A DNA stretch of 64,000 nt from Streptomyces hokutonensis (GCF_000376565.1 NZ_BARG01000062.1:1-64000), one strand, 5' to 3'. Shown: positions 1 through 9,474, counted from the stretch's first letter. Notes: generated from the sequence alone by a model not told the origin. A program made the numbers and translations.

Positions 1-62
1 GGCCGTCCCGTAAATGATCTTTAGTGCGAGAGAGCGAGACCGGCCGACTGGCGGACCGCTCG

Positions 63-794
63 CTATCCGGCGAGGGCAAGGTTGTGCAGGCGGGCGATGC
101 CGCACATCGCGTGGTAGACGCCGTCACCTTGGAGACGCCAGTCGTGCAGTATCTTCCAGCTCTTCATGCGTGCGAAGACGAGCTCAACGCGGGCACGGAC
201 TTGTTTGTGAGACTTGTTGTGCTTCTCCTTGCAGGCGGTCAACTCCTCTCCCTTGCGGCGACGGTGTGGCATACCAGGCCAGGACCGGGGTAGCCACCGT
301 CGGCAATCGTCGTCGTGGCACCGACAGCGGCCTTTGCACCGGATTCATCCCACGCCTTGCAGTCGTTGCGGTTGCCAGGCACGGGCCGACCGACCAGAAC
401 GACGAGACGGGTATCGGCGTCGATGACCACCTGATGGTTGGTGGAGTACCGATAGTTCTTGGACTGCTCGGCCACTGTGTGGTCGCGGGTCGGCACCAAA
501 GGCCATCCACGGTCAGCACGGCGTCCCTTGCAAACCGCTGGCGCGGCTGCAGCGCGAGCTTCGGCCCCCGGTCGTCGATGATGCGGTCGGCGGCCGACTT
601 CGACACCCCGAACAACAGGGCGAGCTGGCGCATCGTCAAGTTGGTCCGCCAGTACGCCGCGACCAGCAGCGCCCGATCTTCCAGAGACAGGCTCCACGGC
701 CGCCCCCTGCGAACCGCGTCTGCGCGCCCGCACGCCGCAGCACGGTCACCAGCCTGGCGAACTGGCGCGGGTCGAGCCCGGTGAACGGGGTCAC
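63..794 (-). pseudogene. Degraded DDE (IS5-like) transposase
   Basis: A transposase-like protein is split over several minus-strand frames. Near 794 a GTG opens VTPFTGLDPRQFARL, typical of the N-terminus of IS5-group transposases. A second frame (about 640-480) carries an HTH-like segment (LALLFGVSKSAADRII). A third (about 480-250) carries the DDE core, with VVIDADTRLV and NRNDCKAW followed by ADGGYPG. A fourth (272-63) carries the C-terminus with ARVELVFARMKSWKIL and a TAG stop at 63-65. No single frame is open, so at least three frameshifts separate the parts and the gene is dead. I could not identify terminal inverted repeats; one end may lie outside the window. It marks the left edge of the cluster as a site of past insertion. 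Confidence 0.8.
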
Positions 795-837
795 CCAGGA
801 CGACTCCGACGCCGAGATCACACGAGCCGCACTGTGA

Positions 838-1506
838 TCATCCCACTCCGGCTGATCCCTCCAGCCGGGCGAAGGCGAGGATGTCGGGGACCGCTTCGCG
901 CAGGCTCGCGAAGTGACGGTGCACGCCGGCCACCGCAACCGCGGTGTTGACGCCCCACACCGTCATGCCGGCCCGCAGCCCCGCTTCGACTCCGGAGGGG
1001 GCGTCCTCAATGACCAGGCAGTTCTCAGGCCGGACACCGAGTTGCTCGGCGGCCAACAGGTAGGGCACGGGCGAGGGTTTGCCTTCCTCCACCGCCGCGG
1101 CGTCCACAATGACGCGCGGGACCGGCAGGCCCGTACGAGCAAATCGCCCGCGCACCCGGTGCTCGTAGTTGGAGGTCACGAGCGCCCACGCCCCCGACGG
1201 CAGGGTGCCCAGCAGGTGCGACGCGCCGTCGAACGCCGCATAGACGCCGGACCGGACGTCCTCGTCCTCCAACTCGTGCAGCGCAGCCAGGCACTCCCGT
1301 GGGTCCTGGTCCGGAGCCACCTTTGCGAAGGTCTCCATTGGCCGTGTCCGCAGGGCCACCCGATAGACCTCGATCGCGTCCAATCCGTATCGCCCCGCCC
1401 AACTTGCCCAGACCCGGCGCTGGTTGTCCACAGCGTCGATCAACGTGCCGTCGACGTCGAAGAGGACGCACTTCCTGGGGCCGGGCTGCACACGCTCACT
1501 GATCAC
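838..1506 (-). CDS. HAD-superfamily phosphatase (subfamily IA, beta-phosphoglucomutase-like)
   Basis: This is a soluble hydrolase of the haloacid dehalogenase family, probably a phosphatase acting on a small phosphorylated metabolite. Motif I is FDVDGTLID near the N-terminus. Motif II is around VTSNYEHR. The motif III lysine is in EEGKPSP, and motif IV is VIEDAPSGVEAG. The cap domain lies between motifs I and II. I prefer the GTG at 1506 because motif I then falls at the usual place; an in-frame start at 1548 would add 14 unlikely residues. It lies downstream of the activase gene on the same strand, so it may be read through from the pyruvate formate-lyase unit. The substrate cannot be deduced; some homologues dephosphorylate sugar phosphates or phosphoglycolate. 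Confidence 0.85.
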   Translation of the reverse strand: MISERVQPGPRKCVLFDVDGTLIDAVDNQRRVWASWAGRYGLDAIEVYRVALRTRPMETFAKVAPDQDPRECLAALHELEDEDVRSGVYAAFDGASHLLGTLPSGAWALVTSNYEHRVRGRFARTGLPVPRVIVDAAAVEEGKPSPVPYLLAAEQLGVRPENCLVIEDAPSGVEAGLRAGMTVWGVNTAVAVAGVHRHFASLREAVPDILAFARLEGSAGVG

Positions 1507-1584
1507 GCCGTGATCATGCCAGCATGCAGACTGCGCAGGTCGGTCCACACCAGTGCTCGATACAACCGAGACGCCCCGAGCGGA

Positions 1585-2331
1585 TCAGTACGCCTCCAGA
1601 CCCAGCTCGCGGAACTGGTCTCGGACCTGCCCGACCAGATCGGGACCAGGAGTCGGCGTTGTCAGCAGGCGGAAGGGCACGTGGAGGGCTTCGTACTTCG
1701 AGGCTCCGAGTTTGTGGAAGGGCAGGACGTCGACGCGGTCGACGTTGCCGAGGCCGGCGAGGAAGTGGGCGAGGCCGTAGACGTCCGGCGATGAATCGGT
1801 CCAGCCGGGGACGAGCACGTACCGGATCCACACGCTCTTGCCCAGTCGGTTCAGGCGGGTGGCGAAGTCCAGGGTGGGCGCCAGTTCGCCTCCGGTGAGC
1901 TGGCGATACGTGGGCGCGTGGAAGGACTTGATGTCGAGGAGTACCAGGTCGGTGTCGGCGAGGAGTTCGTCGGTGGCGCGGGCACCGAGGAAGCCGGAGG
2001 TGTCGAGGGCGGTGTGCAGTCCGGCTTCCTTGCAGCGACGCAGGATGTCGCCGGTGAAGGCCGACTGCAGCAGTGGCTCGCCGCCCGTTACCGTCACTCC
2101 GCCGCCGGCCGTGGTGATGAAGGCGCGGTACTTCTCGATCTCCTGCATCACCTCGTCGACCGTCGCCTCCTGGCCGTCGCGCATGTGCCAGGTGTCGGGG
2201 TTGGCGCAGTACAGGCAGCGCAGCGGGCAGCCGGAGACGAAGAGGACGAACCGGGTCCCGGGGCCGTCCACGCCGGTGGACAGGTCCCAGGAGTGGATCC
2301 GGCCTGTACTGGTCGCCGTCATCGTGCTCAC
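1585..2331 (-). CDS. pflA: Pyruvate formate-lyase activating enzyme (radical SAM)
   Basis: It installs the glycyl radical on pyruvate formate-lyase, using S-adenosylmethionine and a [4Fe-4S] cluster. The CxxxCxxC cluster motif is seen in GCPLRCLYCANPDTW. A glycine-rich GGVTVTGGEPLLQ stretch is typical of this family. At about 248 residues the length equals that of the E. coli enzyme, and there is no extra ferredoxin insert. The GTG start overlaps the TGA of the lyase gene (GTGA, 2328-2331), so the two are translationally coupled; an ATG three codons downstream is an alternative. The enzyme is oxygen-sensitive in all known cases, which fits control by the low-oxygen regulator. Its pairing with the glycyl-radical enzyme makes the assignment firm. 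Confidence 0.95.
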   Translation of the reverse strand: MSTMTATSTGRIHSWDLSTGVDGPGTRFVLFVSGCPLRCLYCANPDTWHMRDGQEATVDEVMQEIEKYRAFITTAGGGVTVTGGEPLLQSAFTGDILRRCKEAGLHTALDTSGFLGARATDELLADTDLVLLDIKSFHAPTYRQLTGGELAPTLDFATRLNRLGKSVWIRYVLVPGWTDSSPDVYGLAHFLAGLGNVDRVDVLPFHKLGASKYEALHVPFRLLTTPTPGPDLVGQVRDQFRELGLEAY

Positions 2332-4586
2332 AGCGATCCGTGGAAGGTGCGGCTGATCACGTCGAGCTGCTGCTCGCGGGTCAGGCGGACGAAGTTGACG
2401 GCGTAGCCGGAGACGCGGATGGTCAAGTCCGGGTAGTTCTCCGGGTGTTCCATCGCGTCCTCCAGCGTGGCCCGGTCGAGGACGTTGACGTTCATGTGGA
2501 AGCCGCCCGCCGACATGTAGGCGTCGAGGATGCCCACCAGGTGCCCGGCGCGTTCGTCGGGCGCGTGCCCCAGTCCCTCCGGCGTGATCGTCGTCGTCAA
2601 CGAGATGCCGTCACGGGCCTGTTCGTACGGCAGCTTGGCCACCGAGAGGGCGGAGGCGGCGACGCCGTGCCGGTCGCGGCCGTTCATCGGGTTGGCGCCG
2701 GGGGCGAAGGGCTGTCCGGCGTGGCGGCCGTCGGGGGTGTTGCCGGTGTGCTTGCCGTAGACGACGTTCGAGGTGATGGTGAGGACCGACTGGGTGTGTT
2801 CGGCGTCCCGGTAGGTGGGGTACTGACGGACCTTCGCCATGAAGGACTCCACCAGTCCTACGGCGATGCTGTCGGCGCGGTCGTCGTTGTTGCCGTAGGC
2901 CGGGAAGTCGCCCTCGGTGCGGAAGTCGACGGCGAGGCCGGTGGCGTCCCGGAACACCTTCACGCGTGCGTACTTGACGGCGGAGAGGCTGTCGGCGGCG
3001 ACGGACAGGCCGGCGATGCCGCAGGCCATGAAGCGGTGCACGGGGTAGTCGTGCAGCGCCATCTCGATGCGCTCGTAGGCGTACTTGTCGTGCATGTAGT
3101 GGATGACGTTGAGCGCGTTGACGTAGGTCCGGGCCAGCCAGTCCAGGACGTGGTCGTACGCCGCCGACAGCTCGTCGTAGTCGAGGTACTCGCCGGTCAG
3201 CGGGGGCGTCGGGGTCGCGATCTGGTCGCCGGTCATCTCGTCCCGGCCGCCGTTGACGGCGTAGAGCAGCGCCTTGGCGAGGTTGACGCGGGCGCCGAAG
3301 AACTGCATCTGCTTGCCGACCTCCATCGCGGAGACGCAGCAGGCGATCGCGGTGTCGTCGCCGGTGCGCGGGCGCATCAGGTCGTCGGACTCGTACTGGA
3401 CTGCGCTGGTGTCGATGGAGACCTGGGCGCAGAACTCCTTGAAGGCGAAGGGGAGTTGGGGCGACCACAGGACGGTCAGGTTCGGTTCGGGTGCGGGGCC
3501 GAGGTTGTAGAGGGTCTGGAGGAAGCGGAAGGAGGTGCGGGTGACCAGGGGGCGGCCGTCGGTACCGATGCCGCCGATGGACTCCGTCACCCAGGTCGGG
3601 TCGCCGGAGAAGAGGGCGTCGTACTCGGGGGTGCGCAGGAACCGTACGATCCGCAGCTTGATCACGAAGTCGTCGATGAGTTCCTGGGCGCGGGTCTCGT
3701 CCAACACCCCTTCCTCCAGGTCGCGTTGGAGGTAGATGTCGAGGAAGGTGGAGGTGCGGCCGAGCGACATCGCGGCGCCGTTCTGCTCCTTCACTGCGGC
3801 GAGGTAGCCGAGGTAGAGCCACTGGACGGCCTCGTGGGCGGTGGCGGCGGGGCGTGAGACGTCGCAGCCGTACGTGGCCGCCATCCGGGTCAGTTCGCCC
3901 AACGCCCGTATCTGCTCGGCGAGTTCCTCACGATCCCGGATGATGTCGGCAACGGACGCACAGGCGTCGAGCTTGGCCCGCTCGACGCGCTTGGCCTCGA
4001 TCAGGCGGTCCGTGCCGTAGAGCGCGACGCGGCGGTAGTCGCCGATGATCCGGCCGCGGCCGTAGGCGTCGGGGAGGCCGGTGATGATGCCGGCCTTGCG
4101 GGCGGCGCGCATTTCGGGGGTGTAGGCGTCGAAGACACCGTCGTTGTGGGTCTTGCGGTAGGTGCCGAACACGCTCGTGACGAAGGGGTCGGCCTCATAG
4201 CCGTAGGCCCGCAGGCTGTTCTCGACCATGCGCAGGCCGCCGTTCGGCATGATCGCGCGCTTCAGCGGGGCGTCGGTCTGCAGGCCGACGATCAACTCCC
4301 GTTCGCGGTCGATGTATCCGGGGGCGTGCGAGGTGATCGTGGAGGGAGTGGCGGCGTCCACGTCGAGGATGCCGCGGCTGCGCTCCTCCGGGAACAGGGA
4401 ACTGACCTTCTCCCAGACGGCGCGGGTGCGGTCGGTGGGGCCGGTCAGGAAGCCGGCGTCGCCTTCGTACGGCGTGTAGTTGGCCTGGATGAAATCCCGG
4501 ACGTCGACCCGCTCGCGCCAGGAGGTGCCGGCGAAGCCGCGCCATGCCTCGGACGAACGTGTTCCGGCCGTCGCTGTGATGGTCAT
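2328..4586 (-). CDS. pflB: Pyruvate formate-lyase (glycyl radical enzyme)
   Basis: It converts pyruvate plus CoA to acetyl-CoA plus formate without oxygen or NAD. The protein is 752 residues, the usual length. The adjacent active-site cysteines are seen in IACCVSAMEVG, and the glycyl-radical motif RVSGYAVNF is near the C-terminus with the radical glycine at about residue 727. E. coli has RVSGYAVRF, so only one residue differs. I chose ATG 4586 because a GGGAGAG ribosome site precedes it; the frame is open 13 codons further. A palindrome at 4703-4716 lies 117-130 bp upstream and is a likely regulator site, so pfl may have its own promoter behind the arc operon. A glycyl-radical enzyme is notable in a mycelial obligate aerobe. 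Confidence 0.96.
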   Translation of the reverse strand: MTITATAGTRSSEAWRGFAGTSWRERVDVRDFIQANYTPYEGDAGFLTGPTDRTRAVWEKVSSLFPEERSRGILDVDAATPSTITSHAPGYIDRERELIVGLQTDAPLKRAIMPNGGLRMVENSLRAYGYEADPFVTSVFGTYRKTHNDGVFDAYTPEMRAARKAGIITGLPDAYGRGRIIGDYRRVALYGTDRLIEAKRVERAKLDACASVADIIRDREELAEQIRALGELTRMAATYGCDVSRPAATAHEAVQWLYLGYLAAVKEQNGAAMSLGRTSTFLDIYLQRDLEEGVLDETRAQELIDDFVIKLRIVRFLRTPEYDALFSGDPTWVTESIGGIGTDGRPLVTRTSFRFLQTLYNLGPAPEPNLTVLWSPQLPFAFKEFCAQVSIDTSAVQYESDDLMRPRTGDDTAIACCVSAMEVGKQMQFFGARVNLAKALLYAVNGGRDEMTGDQIATPTPPLTGEYLDYDELSAAYDHVLDWLARTYVNALNVIHYMHDKYAYERIEMALHDYPVHRFMACGIAGLSVAADSLSAVKYARVKVFRDATGLAVDFRTEGDFPAYGNNDDRADSIAVGLVESFMAKVRQYPTYRDAEHTQSVLTITSNVVYGKHTGNTPDGRHAGQPFAPGANPMNGRDRHGVAASALSVAKLPYEQARDGISLTTTITPEGLGHAPDERAGHLVGILDAYMSAGGFHMNVNVLDRATLEDAMEHPENYPDLTIRVSGYAVNFVRLTREQQLDVISRTFHGSL

Positions 4587-4702
4587 CGCCGGTTCTCTCC
4601 CTTGCTTCGCACTGGAATGCCTCACTACCGATACTCGTGCGGCTCCTCCGCCGGCGGGAGGGCCGGTCAGGGCACTGGCCCCGGCCGTCCGACCCCCTGG
4701 TG

Positions 4703-4716
4703 GGGCCGAACGGCCC
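4703..4716. promoter_or_regulatory. Predicted OsdR/DevR box upstream of pflB
   Basis: The palindrome GGGCCGAACGGCCC has six-base arms and a two-base centre. It lies 117-130 bp before the pflB start, between arcC and pflB. It is one of the cleanest copies of the motif that recurs before stress genes throughout the window. Regulator identity is inferred from the response regulator encoded at 42879-43568. Confidence 0.7.
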
Positions 4717-4734
4717 TCCCCCGTCGGGACGCCC

Positions 4735-5658
4735 TCATACGACGGGCAGATCAGGGCGCACGAGGGTGCCCGACCGGCCGTGGACGATCTCGTACGTCGC
4801 GTCCAGGGCCCCTATCGCGGCCAGTCCCCCGGTGTGCTCGACGAACCGGGCGGCGGCCTCGGTCTTCGGTCCCATGGAGCCGTCCGGGAAGTCGCCGTCG
4901 CGCAGTTGCTCGGGAGTGGCGCCGAGGACGGGCCGCTGGTCGGGGGTGCCGTAGCCCTCGTAGACGCAGGGCACGTCGGTGAGGATGAGCAGGAAGTCGG
5001 CCTTCAGGTCCTCGGCGAGCAGGGCTGCCGTGAGGTCCTTGTCGACGACGGCCTCCACGCCCGTCAGCGCGCCTGTGTCGTAGTCCGAGGTGACGGGGAC
5101 ACCTCCGCCGCCCGCGCAGATGACGAGCGTGCCGCTGCCCAGCAGGTCGTGGATGGTGTCGGTCTCCAGGATCCGTTCGGGCGCCGGGGAGGGGACGACG
5201 CGACGCCAGCCGGTCGTGTCGGCGGCGATGTGCCAGCCGCGTTTGCGGGCGAGCGCGGACGCCACGTCGTACGGGTACACCTGGCCGACGAACTTGGTGG
5301 GGTGCTCGAAGGCCGGGTCGTCGGCCCGGACGATGGTGTGGGTGACCAGCACGGCGATCCGCCGGCCGGGCAGGGCATCGTGCAGGGTGCGCACGAGCAG
5401 GGAGCCGATCATGCCCTGGGTCTGGGCGCCGAGCAGGTCGAGCGGGTAGGGGGCGCTGAGGGCGGGGTCGGCGGCGCTCTCCACGGCGAGCAGGCCGATC
5501 TGGGGGCCGTTGCCGTGGGTGATGACGATCTCGTGGTCGTGGGCGAGAGCCGCGATCGCGGTGGTCACGCGGTCGACGTTGGCCTCCTGGACCGCCGCGT
5601 CGGGGCGTTCGCCGCGGCGCAGCAGGGCGTTGCCGCCGAGGGCGATGACGATACGCAT
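4735..5658 (-). CDS. arcC: Carbamate kinase
   Basis: It is the last step of the arginine deiminase pathway: carbamoyl phosphate plus ADP gives ATP, ammonia and CO2. The protein has 307 residues, the normal size. Recognisable segments are GGNALL at the N-terminus, THGNGPQIG, AGGGGVPV, the lysine-rich DKDLTAALLA, TDVPCVYEG and GSMGPKTEAA, all typical of the amino-acid-kinase fold of carbamate kinases. It follows arcB by three bases and ends the arcDABC run. It provides the ATP yield of the pathway, which requires no electron acceptor. Expression should follow arcD, with no separate promoter motif in the short gap. Confidence 0.95.
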   Translation of the reverse strand: MRIVIALGGNALLRRGERPDAAVQEANVDRVTTAIAALAHDHEIVITHGNGPQIGLLAVESAADPALSAPYPLDLLGAQTQGMIGSLLVRTLHDALPGRRIAVLVTHTIVRADDPAFEHPTKFVGQVYPYDVASALARKRGWHIAADTTGWRRVVPSPAPERILETDTIHDLLGSGTLVICAGGGGVPVTSDYDTGALTGVEAVVDKDLTAALLAEDLKADFLLILTDVPCVYEGYGTPDQRPVLGATPEQLRDGDFPDGSMGPKTEAAARFVEHTGGLAAIGALDATYEIVHGRSGTLVRPDLPVV

Positions 5659-5661
5659 GGT

Positions 5662-6663
5662 TCAGTCCTCCAGGGTGGCGACGAGTACGGCCTTGATGGT
5701 GTGCAGGCGGTTCTCCGCCTGGTCGAAGACGATCGACGCGGGGGACGAGAACACGTCGTCCGTGACCTCCAGGCCGTCCAGGCCGTAGGTGTCGAAGAGG
5801 TCCTGGCCGAGGTGGGTACGGCGGTCGTGCAGCGCCGGCAGGCAGTGCATGAACTTGACGTCCGGGTTGCCGGTGGCGGCCAGTGTTTTCTCGTTCACCT
5901 GGTACGGGAGAAGCAGTTCGATCCGCTTCCGCCAGGAGTCGGCCGGTTCGCCCATGGAGACCCACACGTCGGTGTGCAGGAAGTCGGCCCTCTGCACGGC
6001 GGTGTCGATGTCCTCGGTAAGGGTGATCCGGGCTCCGCTGTTCTCACCCAACTCCCGGCAGGCGGCGACGAGTTCGGCCGTCGGCCACAGCGCCCTGGGC
6101 GCGGCGATGCGTACGTCCATGCCGAGCAGGGCGCCCATGGACAGCAGCGAGTTGCCCATGTTGTTGCGGGCGTCGCCGAGGTAGCAGTAGGCGATGTCGG
6201 GCAGGGGCTTGGAGCTGTGCTCGTCCATGGTCAGGACGTCGCAGAGGCTCTGGGTGGGGTGCGCGGTGTCGGTGAGCCCGTTGTAGACGGGGACGCCGGA
6301 GTGGGTGGCGAGTTCGGTGACGAGGGTCTGGTCGGAGCCGCGGTACTCGATGGCGTCGAACATGCGGCCCAGCACGCGGGCGGTGTCGGCGATGGACTCC
6401 TTGGCGCCGATGTGGGTGTCGCCGGGGCCGAGGTAGGTGGTGCGGGCGCCCTGGTCGGCGGCGGCGACCTCGAAGGCGCAGCGGGTGCGGGTGGAGGTCT
6501 TCTCGAAGATCAGCGCGAGGTTGCGGCCGGTCAGCCGAGGTCGTTCGGTGCCGTTGTGCTTGGCGGCCTTGAGGCCGGCGGCGAGGTCGAGGAGGTGGTG
6601 GATCTCGGGGGCGGTGAAGTCGAGTTCGCTCAGGTAGGAGCGGCCTCGCAGGTCGATGGTCAT
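5662..6663 (-). CDS. arcB: Ornithine carbamoyltransferase, catabolic
   Basis: In this context it runs in the catabolic direction: citrulline plus phosphate gives ornithine plus carbamoyl phosphate. The 333-residue protein carries the carbamoyl-phosphate loop STRTRCAFE, the HPTQSLCD motif and the ornithine-binding HCLPALHDRR. The 333-residue length resembles catabolic ArcB enzymes; Streptomyces anabolic ArgF is normally near arg biosynthesis genes, which are absent here. It sits between arginine deiminase and carbamate kinase, 58 bp after arcA and 3 bp before arcC. The direction of catalysis is inferred from the operon; sequence alone does not separate ArcB from ArgF. Confidence 0.94.
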   Translation of the reverse strand: MTIDLRGRSYLSELDFTAPEIHHLLDLAAGLKAAKHNGTERPRLTGRNLALIFEKTSTRTRCAFEVAAADQGARTTYLGPGDTHIGAKESIADTARVLGRMFDAIEYRGSDQTLVTELATHSGVPVYNGLTDTAHPTQSLCDVLTMDEHSSKPLPDIAYCYLGDARNNMGNSLLSMGALLGMDVRIAAPRALWPTAELVAACRELGENSGARITLTEDIDTAVQRADFLHTDVWVSMGEPADSWRKRIELLLPYQVNEKTLAATGNPDVKFMHCLPALHDRRTHLGQDLFDTYGLDGLEVTDDVFSSPASIVFDQAENRLHTIKAVLVATLED

Positions 6664-6721
6664 GGTGGTGGTCCCCTTGCTGGGTCAGGCGGTCGGGCGG
6701 TCCCTTTGCCGGGTCGGGCCG

Positions 6722-7942
6722 TCAGGCGGCCGGGTCGCGTTCGACGGGGCAGCTCATGCAGCGCGGTCCGCCCCGGCCGCGGCCGAGTTCGGCGCCGGCG
6801 ATGGTGACGATCTCGATGCCCTGTTTGCGGAGGTAGGTGTTGGTGGTGACGTTGCGCTCGTAGCCGACGACCACACCGGGAGCGAGGGCGAGGAAGTTGC
6901 TGCCGTCGTCCCACTGCTCGCGCTCGGCGCCGCGGATGTCCTGCGGTGCGGACAGCATCCGGACCTTGTCCAGGTCCAGGGCCTCGGCCAGGGCGCCGGC
7001 CAGTTCGGAGTTCGGGGTGACCTCGAATCCGGTCTCACGGGCGTCGCTGGGCATGAGCGTCCACGAGCGCAGGGAGTCCGCGAGGCCCGGGTAGACGGTG
7101 AAGGCGTCGCGGTCGGCCATGGTGAGCACGGTGTCGAGGTGCATGTAGGCGCGGACGGCGGGGAGTTGGACGGCGATCAGACGGTTCGCCGTGCCGGTCG
7201 CGAAGAGCCGGGTGGCCAGGTTCTCCACGGCCTGGGCGGTGGTGCGCTCGCCCATACCGACCATGACGGCGCCGTTGCCCAGGACGTGGACGTCGCCGCC
7301 CTCCAGGGTGCCGACCTCACCGTCCAGGAGTGGCGTGGTGACCGTGCCGGCGAACATCGGGTGGAAGCGGTAGATGGCCTCGGCGTGCAGGCTTTCGCGG
7401 CGCCGGGCGGTCCTGGCCATCGGGTTGACCGACAGACGGTCGTACATCCAGCAGGAGTTGTCGCGCGGGAAGAGGTGGTTGGGCAGCGGGGTCAGCGCGA
7501 AGTCCTCGGCGTCGAGCGCGTTCCAGACCAGGCTGTGCGGGGTGGCGAGCGGCAGGTCGCTCTTGAGGATTCCGCCGATGAGGTGGGCGGCGAGGGTCTC
7601 CCCGTCGAGGTCGATGCACAGCTCCCGCAGGGGATCTATCAGTGCGGGGCCGACGGTGGCCGGGGTGAAGACCCGCTCCAGCAGCCAGTCCCGGGCTTCG
7701 GGAGCGTCGAGGGTCTGGGCCAGCAGGTCGGCGAAGTAGTGCACGCGGGCCCCGTGGTCGCGCAGGACCTGGGCGAAGGCGTCGTGCTCCTCGCGGGCGC
7801 GCTTGGCCCACAGGATGTCGTCGAAGAGCAGGGCGTCGACGTTGCGCGGGGTCAGCCGGGAGAGTTCCAGGCCGGGGCGGTGCAGGATCACCTGACGGAG
7901 GCGGCCGACCTCGGAGTCGACATGGAAGGTGGTGGTGTTCAT
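6722..7942 (-). CDS. arcA: Arginine deiminase
   Basis: It hydrolyses arginine to citrulline and ammonia, the entry step of the pathway. The 406-residue length is standard. The nucleophilic cysteine is near the C-terminus in GGPRCMSCPVERD. Other family segments are LFPRDNSCWMYD, the histidine region YRFHPMFAG, and EGGDVHVLGNGAVMVGMGERT-like residues around 260-285. It follows the antiporter gene by 53 bp and precedes arcB by 58 bp. The substrate and pathway are certain from the gene set. Ammonia release would also counter acidification if fermentation acids accumulate, a known role in other bacteria. Confidence 0.96.
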   Translation of the reverse strand: MNTTTFHVDSEVGRLRQVILHRPGLELSRLTPRNVDALLFDDILWAKRAREEHDAFAQVLRDHGARVHYFADLLAQTLDAPEARDWLLERVFTPATVGPALIDPLRELCIDLDGETLAAHLIGGILKSDLPLATPHSLVWNALDAEDFALTPLPNHLFPRDNSCWMYDRLSVNPMARTARRRESLHAEAIYRFHPMFAGTVTTPLLDGEVGTLEGGDVHVLGNGAVMVGMGERTTAQAVENLATRLFATGTANRLIAVQLPAVRAYMHLDTVLTMADRDAFTVYPGLADSLRSWTLMPSDARETGFEVTPNSELAGALAEALDLDKVRMLSAPQDIRGAEREQWDDGSNFLALAPGVVVGYERNVTTNTYLRKQGIEIVTIAGAELGRGRGGPRCMSCPVERDPAA

Positions 7943-7995
7943 GGCGGGGCTGCTCCTGTGGTCGTACGGGTGCGGGGCCGATACAGAGGGTGGGG

Positions 7996-9474
7996 TCAGT
8001 CGCGGTGGCGGAGGAGATTCCTGCGGAGGCCGCCGGTGCGGGTGGTGGGCAGTCCGCGGGAGATCCGCTTGACCGGCGGTGTGAGCGTCTCGGGAGCCCG
8101 GCCCTCGGAGACCGGCTCGCGGATCGGCTCCTCGCCGTAGACGCCTTGGCCGCGCTTCAGCCAGATGTACACCGGCAGGCCGAGGAGCAGGACGAACAGG
8201 CCGTAGTAGACGGTCTGGTAGCCGCTTCCCTGGATCGCCCAGTACGAGAAGGCCATCGCCAGGACCGAGACGGTGACGTCGCGGGCCAGCCGCCGGCCGG
8301 CGATGCTCTCGCGTCCTCGTACCACCAGCCAGTACAGCTGGGCGGCGGCGGAGAAGAGGTACGGGATCACGGCCGTGAGCACGCTCAGCAGCACGATCTT
8401 GGTGAACACGTCGTCGAAGCGCGTGTAGCTGAACACGGTGATCAGCGAGGCCAGCACGGTCGAGGCGATGATGCCGAAGACCGGCACGCCGCTCTCGCCG
8501 CGCAGCCTGGCGAAGGCGCCGGGGAAGAGTCCGTCGCGGGCGGCAGCGTAGGGCATCTCGGCGCAGAGCATGGTCCAGCCGTTGAGGGCGCCGATGCCGG
8601 AGACGATGGCGGCGACGGCGACCGTGTCGCCGGCCCAGGTGCCGCCCAGGATGTTGTTGGCGGCGTCGGTGAACGGGGCGGTGGAGGCGCCGAGTCGGCC
8701 GTGCGAGACGGTGCCGAAGACGGCGAGGGTGCCGAGGATGTAGATGACGGCGCAGGCGAGGGTGCCGTAGATCGTGGCGCGCGGGACGTTGCGGCCGGGC
8801 TCGCGGACCCGGCCGGCGACCACCGAGGCGGCCTCCAAGCCGATGTAGCTGAACAGCGCGATGGGTGCGGCGGCCGAGATGGCGCCCATGGCCGACTGGC
8901 CGCTGGCGTTGAACGAGCCGAAGTTGTGCGGGTCGACGAACAGCAGGCCGATGGTGGCCATGAAGAGCAGCGGGAGGAACTTCAGCACGGTGGTGAACAC
9001 CTGGAAGGCGCCCATGTTCCGTACGCCGGTGAGGTTGATCGCGGCGGGTATCCAGAGCCCGATCAGCGCGATGAGGATCGAAATCGCCGTCTTGTGGCCG
9101 GTGTTGACGAACACCTCGACGTAACCGACCCAGGCCACCACGATCGCGGCGTTGCCCGCCCAGGCGGTGATCCAGTACGACCAGGCGTTGAGGAATCCGG
9201 CGAACTCGCCGAAGGCCTCACGGGCGTAGACGTACGGTCCGCCGCTCGCCGGGACGCGCTTCGACAGCGCCCCGAAGGTCACCGCCAGGGCGAGTGCGCC
9301 GAGGGTGACGATCACGAACGCCACGAGCGAGATCGGCCCGTACGGTGCGAGGGCCGAGGGGAGCGCGAACACTCCGGTTCCGATGATGGTGCCGACCACG
9401 AGCGCGGTCGCGCCGGAGAGGCCGAGGGCGGCCTTGGGAAGTGACGAGTCGTCACTTCGTCTGTTCCTGGGCAT
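7996..9474 (-). CDS. arcD: APC-family amino acid permease, probable arginine/ornithine antiporter
   Basis: It is a membrane transporter of the amino acid-polyamine-organocation family with about 12 hydrophobic helices. The first helix bears the substrate-binding glycine motif TIIGTGVFALP. A second conserved segment is SYIGLEAASVVAGRVREPGRN. I chose ATG 9474 because AGGGAG precedes it and the protein then begins just ahead of helix 1, giving 492 residues; upstream in-frame codons lack a ribosome site. As first gene of arcDABC it probably exchanges external arginine for ornithine. The sequence alone shows only APC membership, so arcD is used for its role, not for homology to the Pseudomonas protein. 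Confidence 0.85.
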   Translation of the reverse strand: MPRNRRSDDSSLPKAALGLSGATALVVGTIIGTGVFALPSALAPYGPISLVAFVIVTLGALALAVTFGALSKRVPASGGPYVYAREAFGEFAGFLNAWSYWITAWAGNAAIVVAWVGYVEVFVNTGHKTAISILIALIGLWIPAAINLTGVRNMGAFQVFTTVLKFLPLLFMATIGLLFVDPHNFGSFNASGQSAMGAISAAAPIALFSYIGLEAASVVAGRVREPGRNVPRATIYGTLACAVIYILGTLAVFGTVSHGRLGASTAPFTDAANNILGGTWAGDTVAVAAIVSGIGALNGWTMLCAEMPYAAARDGLFPGAFARLRGESGVPVFGIIASTVLASLITVFSYTRFDDVFTKIVLLSVLTAVIPYLFSAAAQLYWLVVRGRESIAGRRLARDVTVSVLAMAFSYWAIQGSGYQTVYYGLFVLLLGLPVYIWLKRGQGVYGEEPIREPVSEGRAPETLTPPVKRISRGLPTTRTGGLRRNLLRHRD

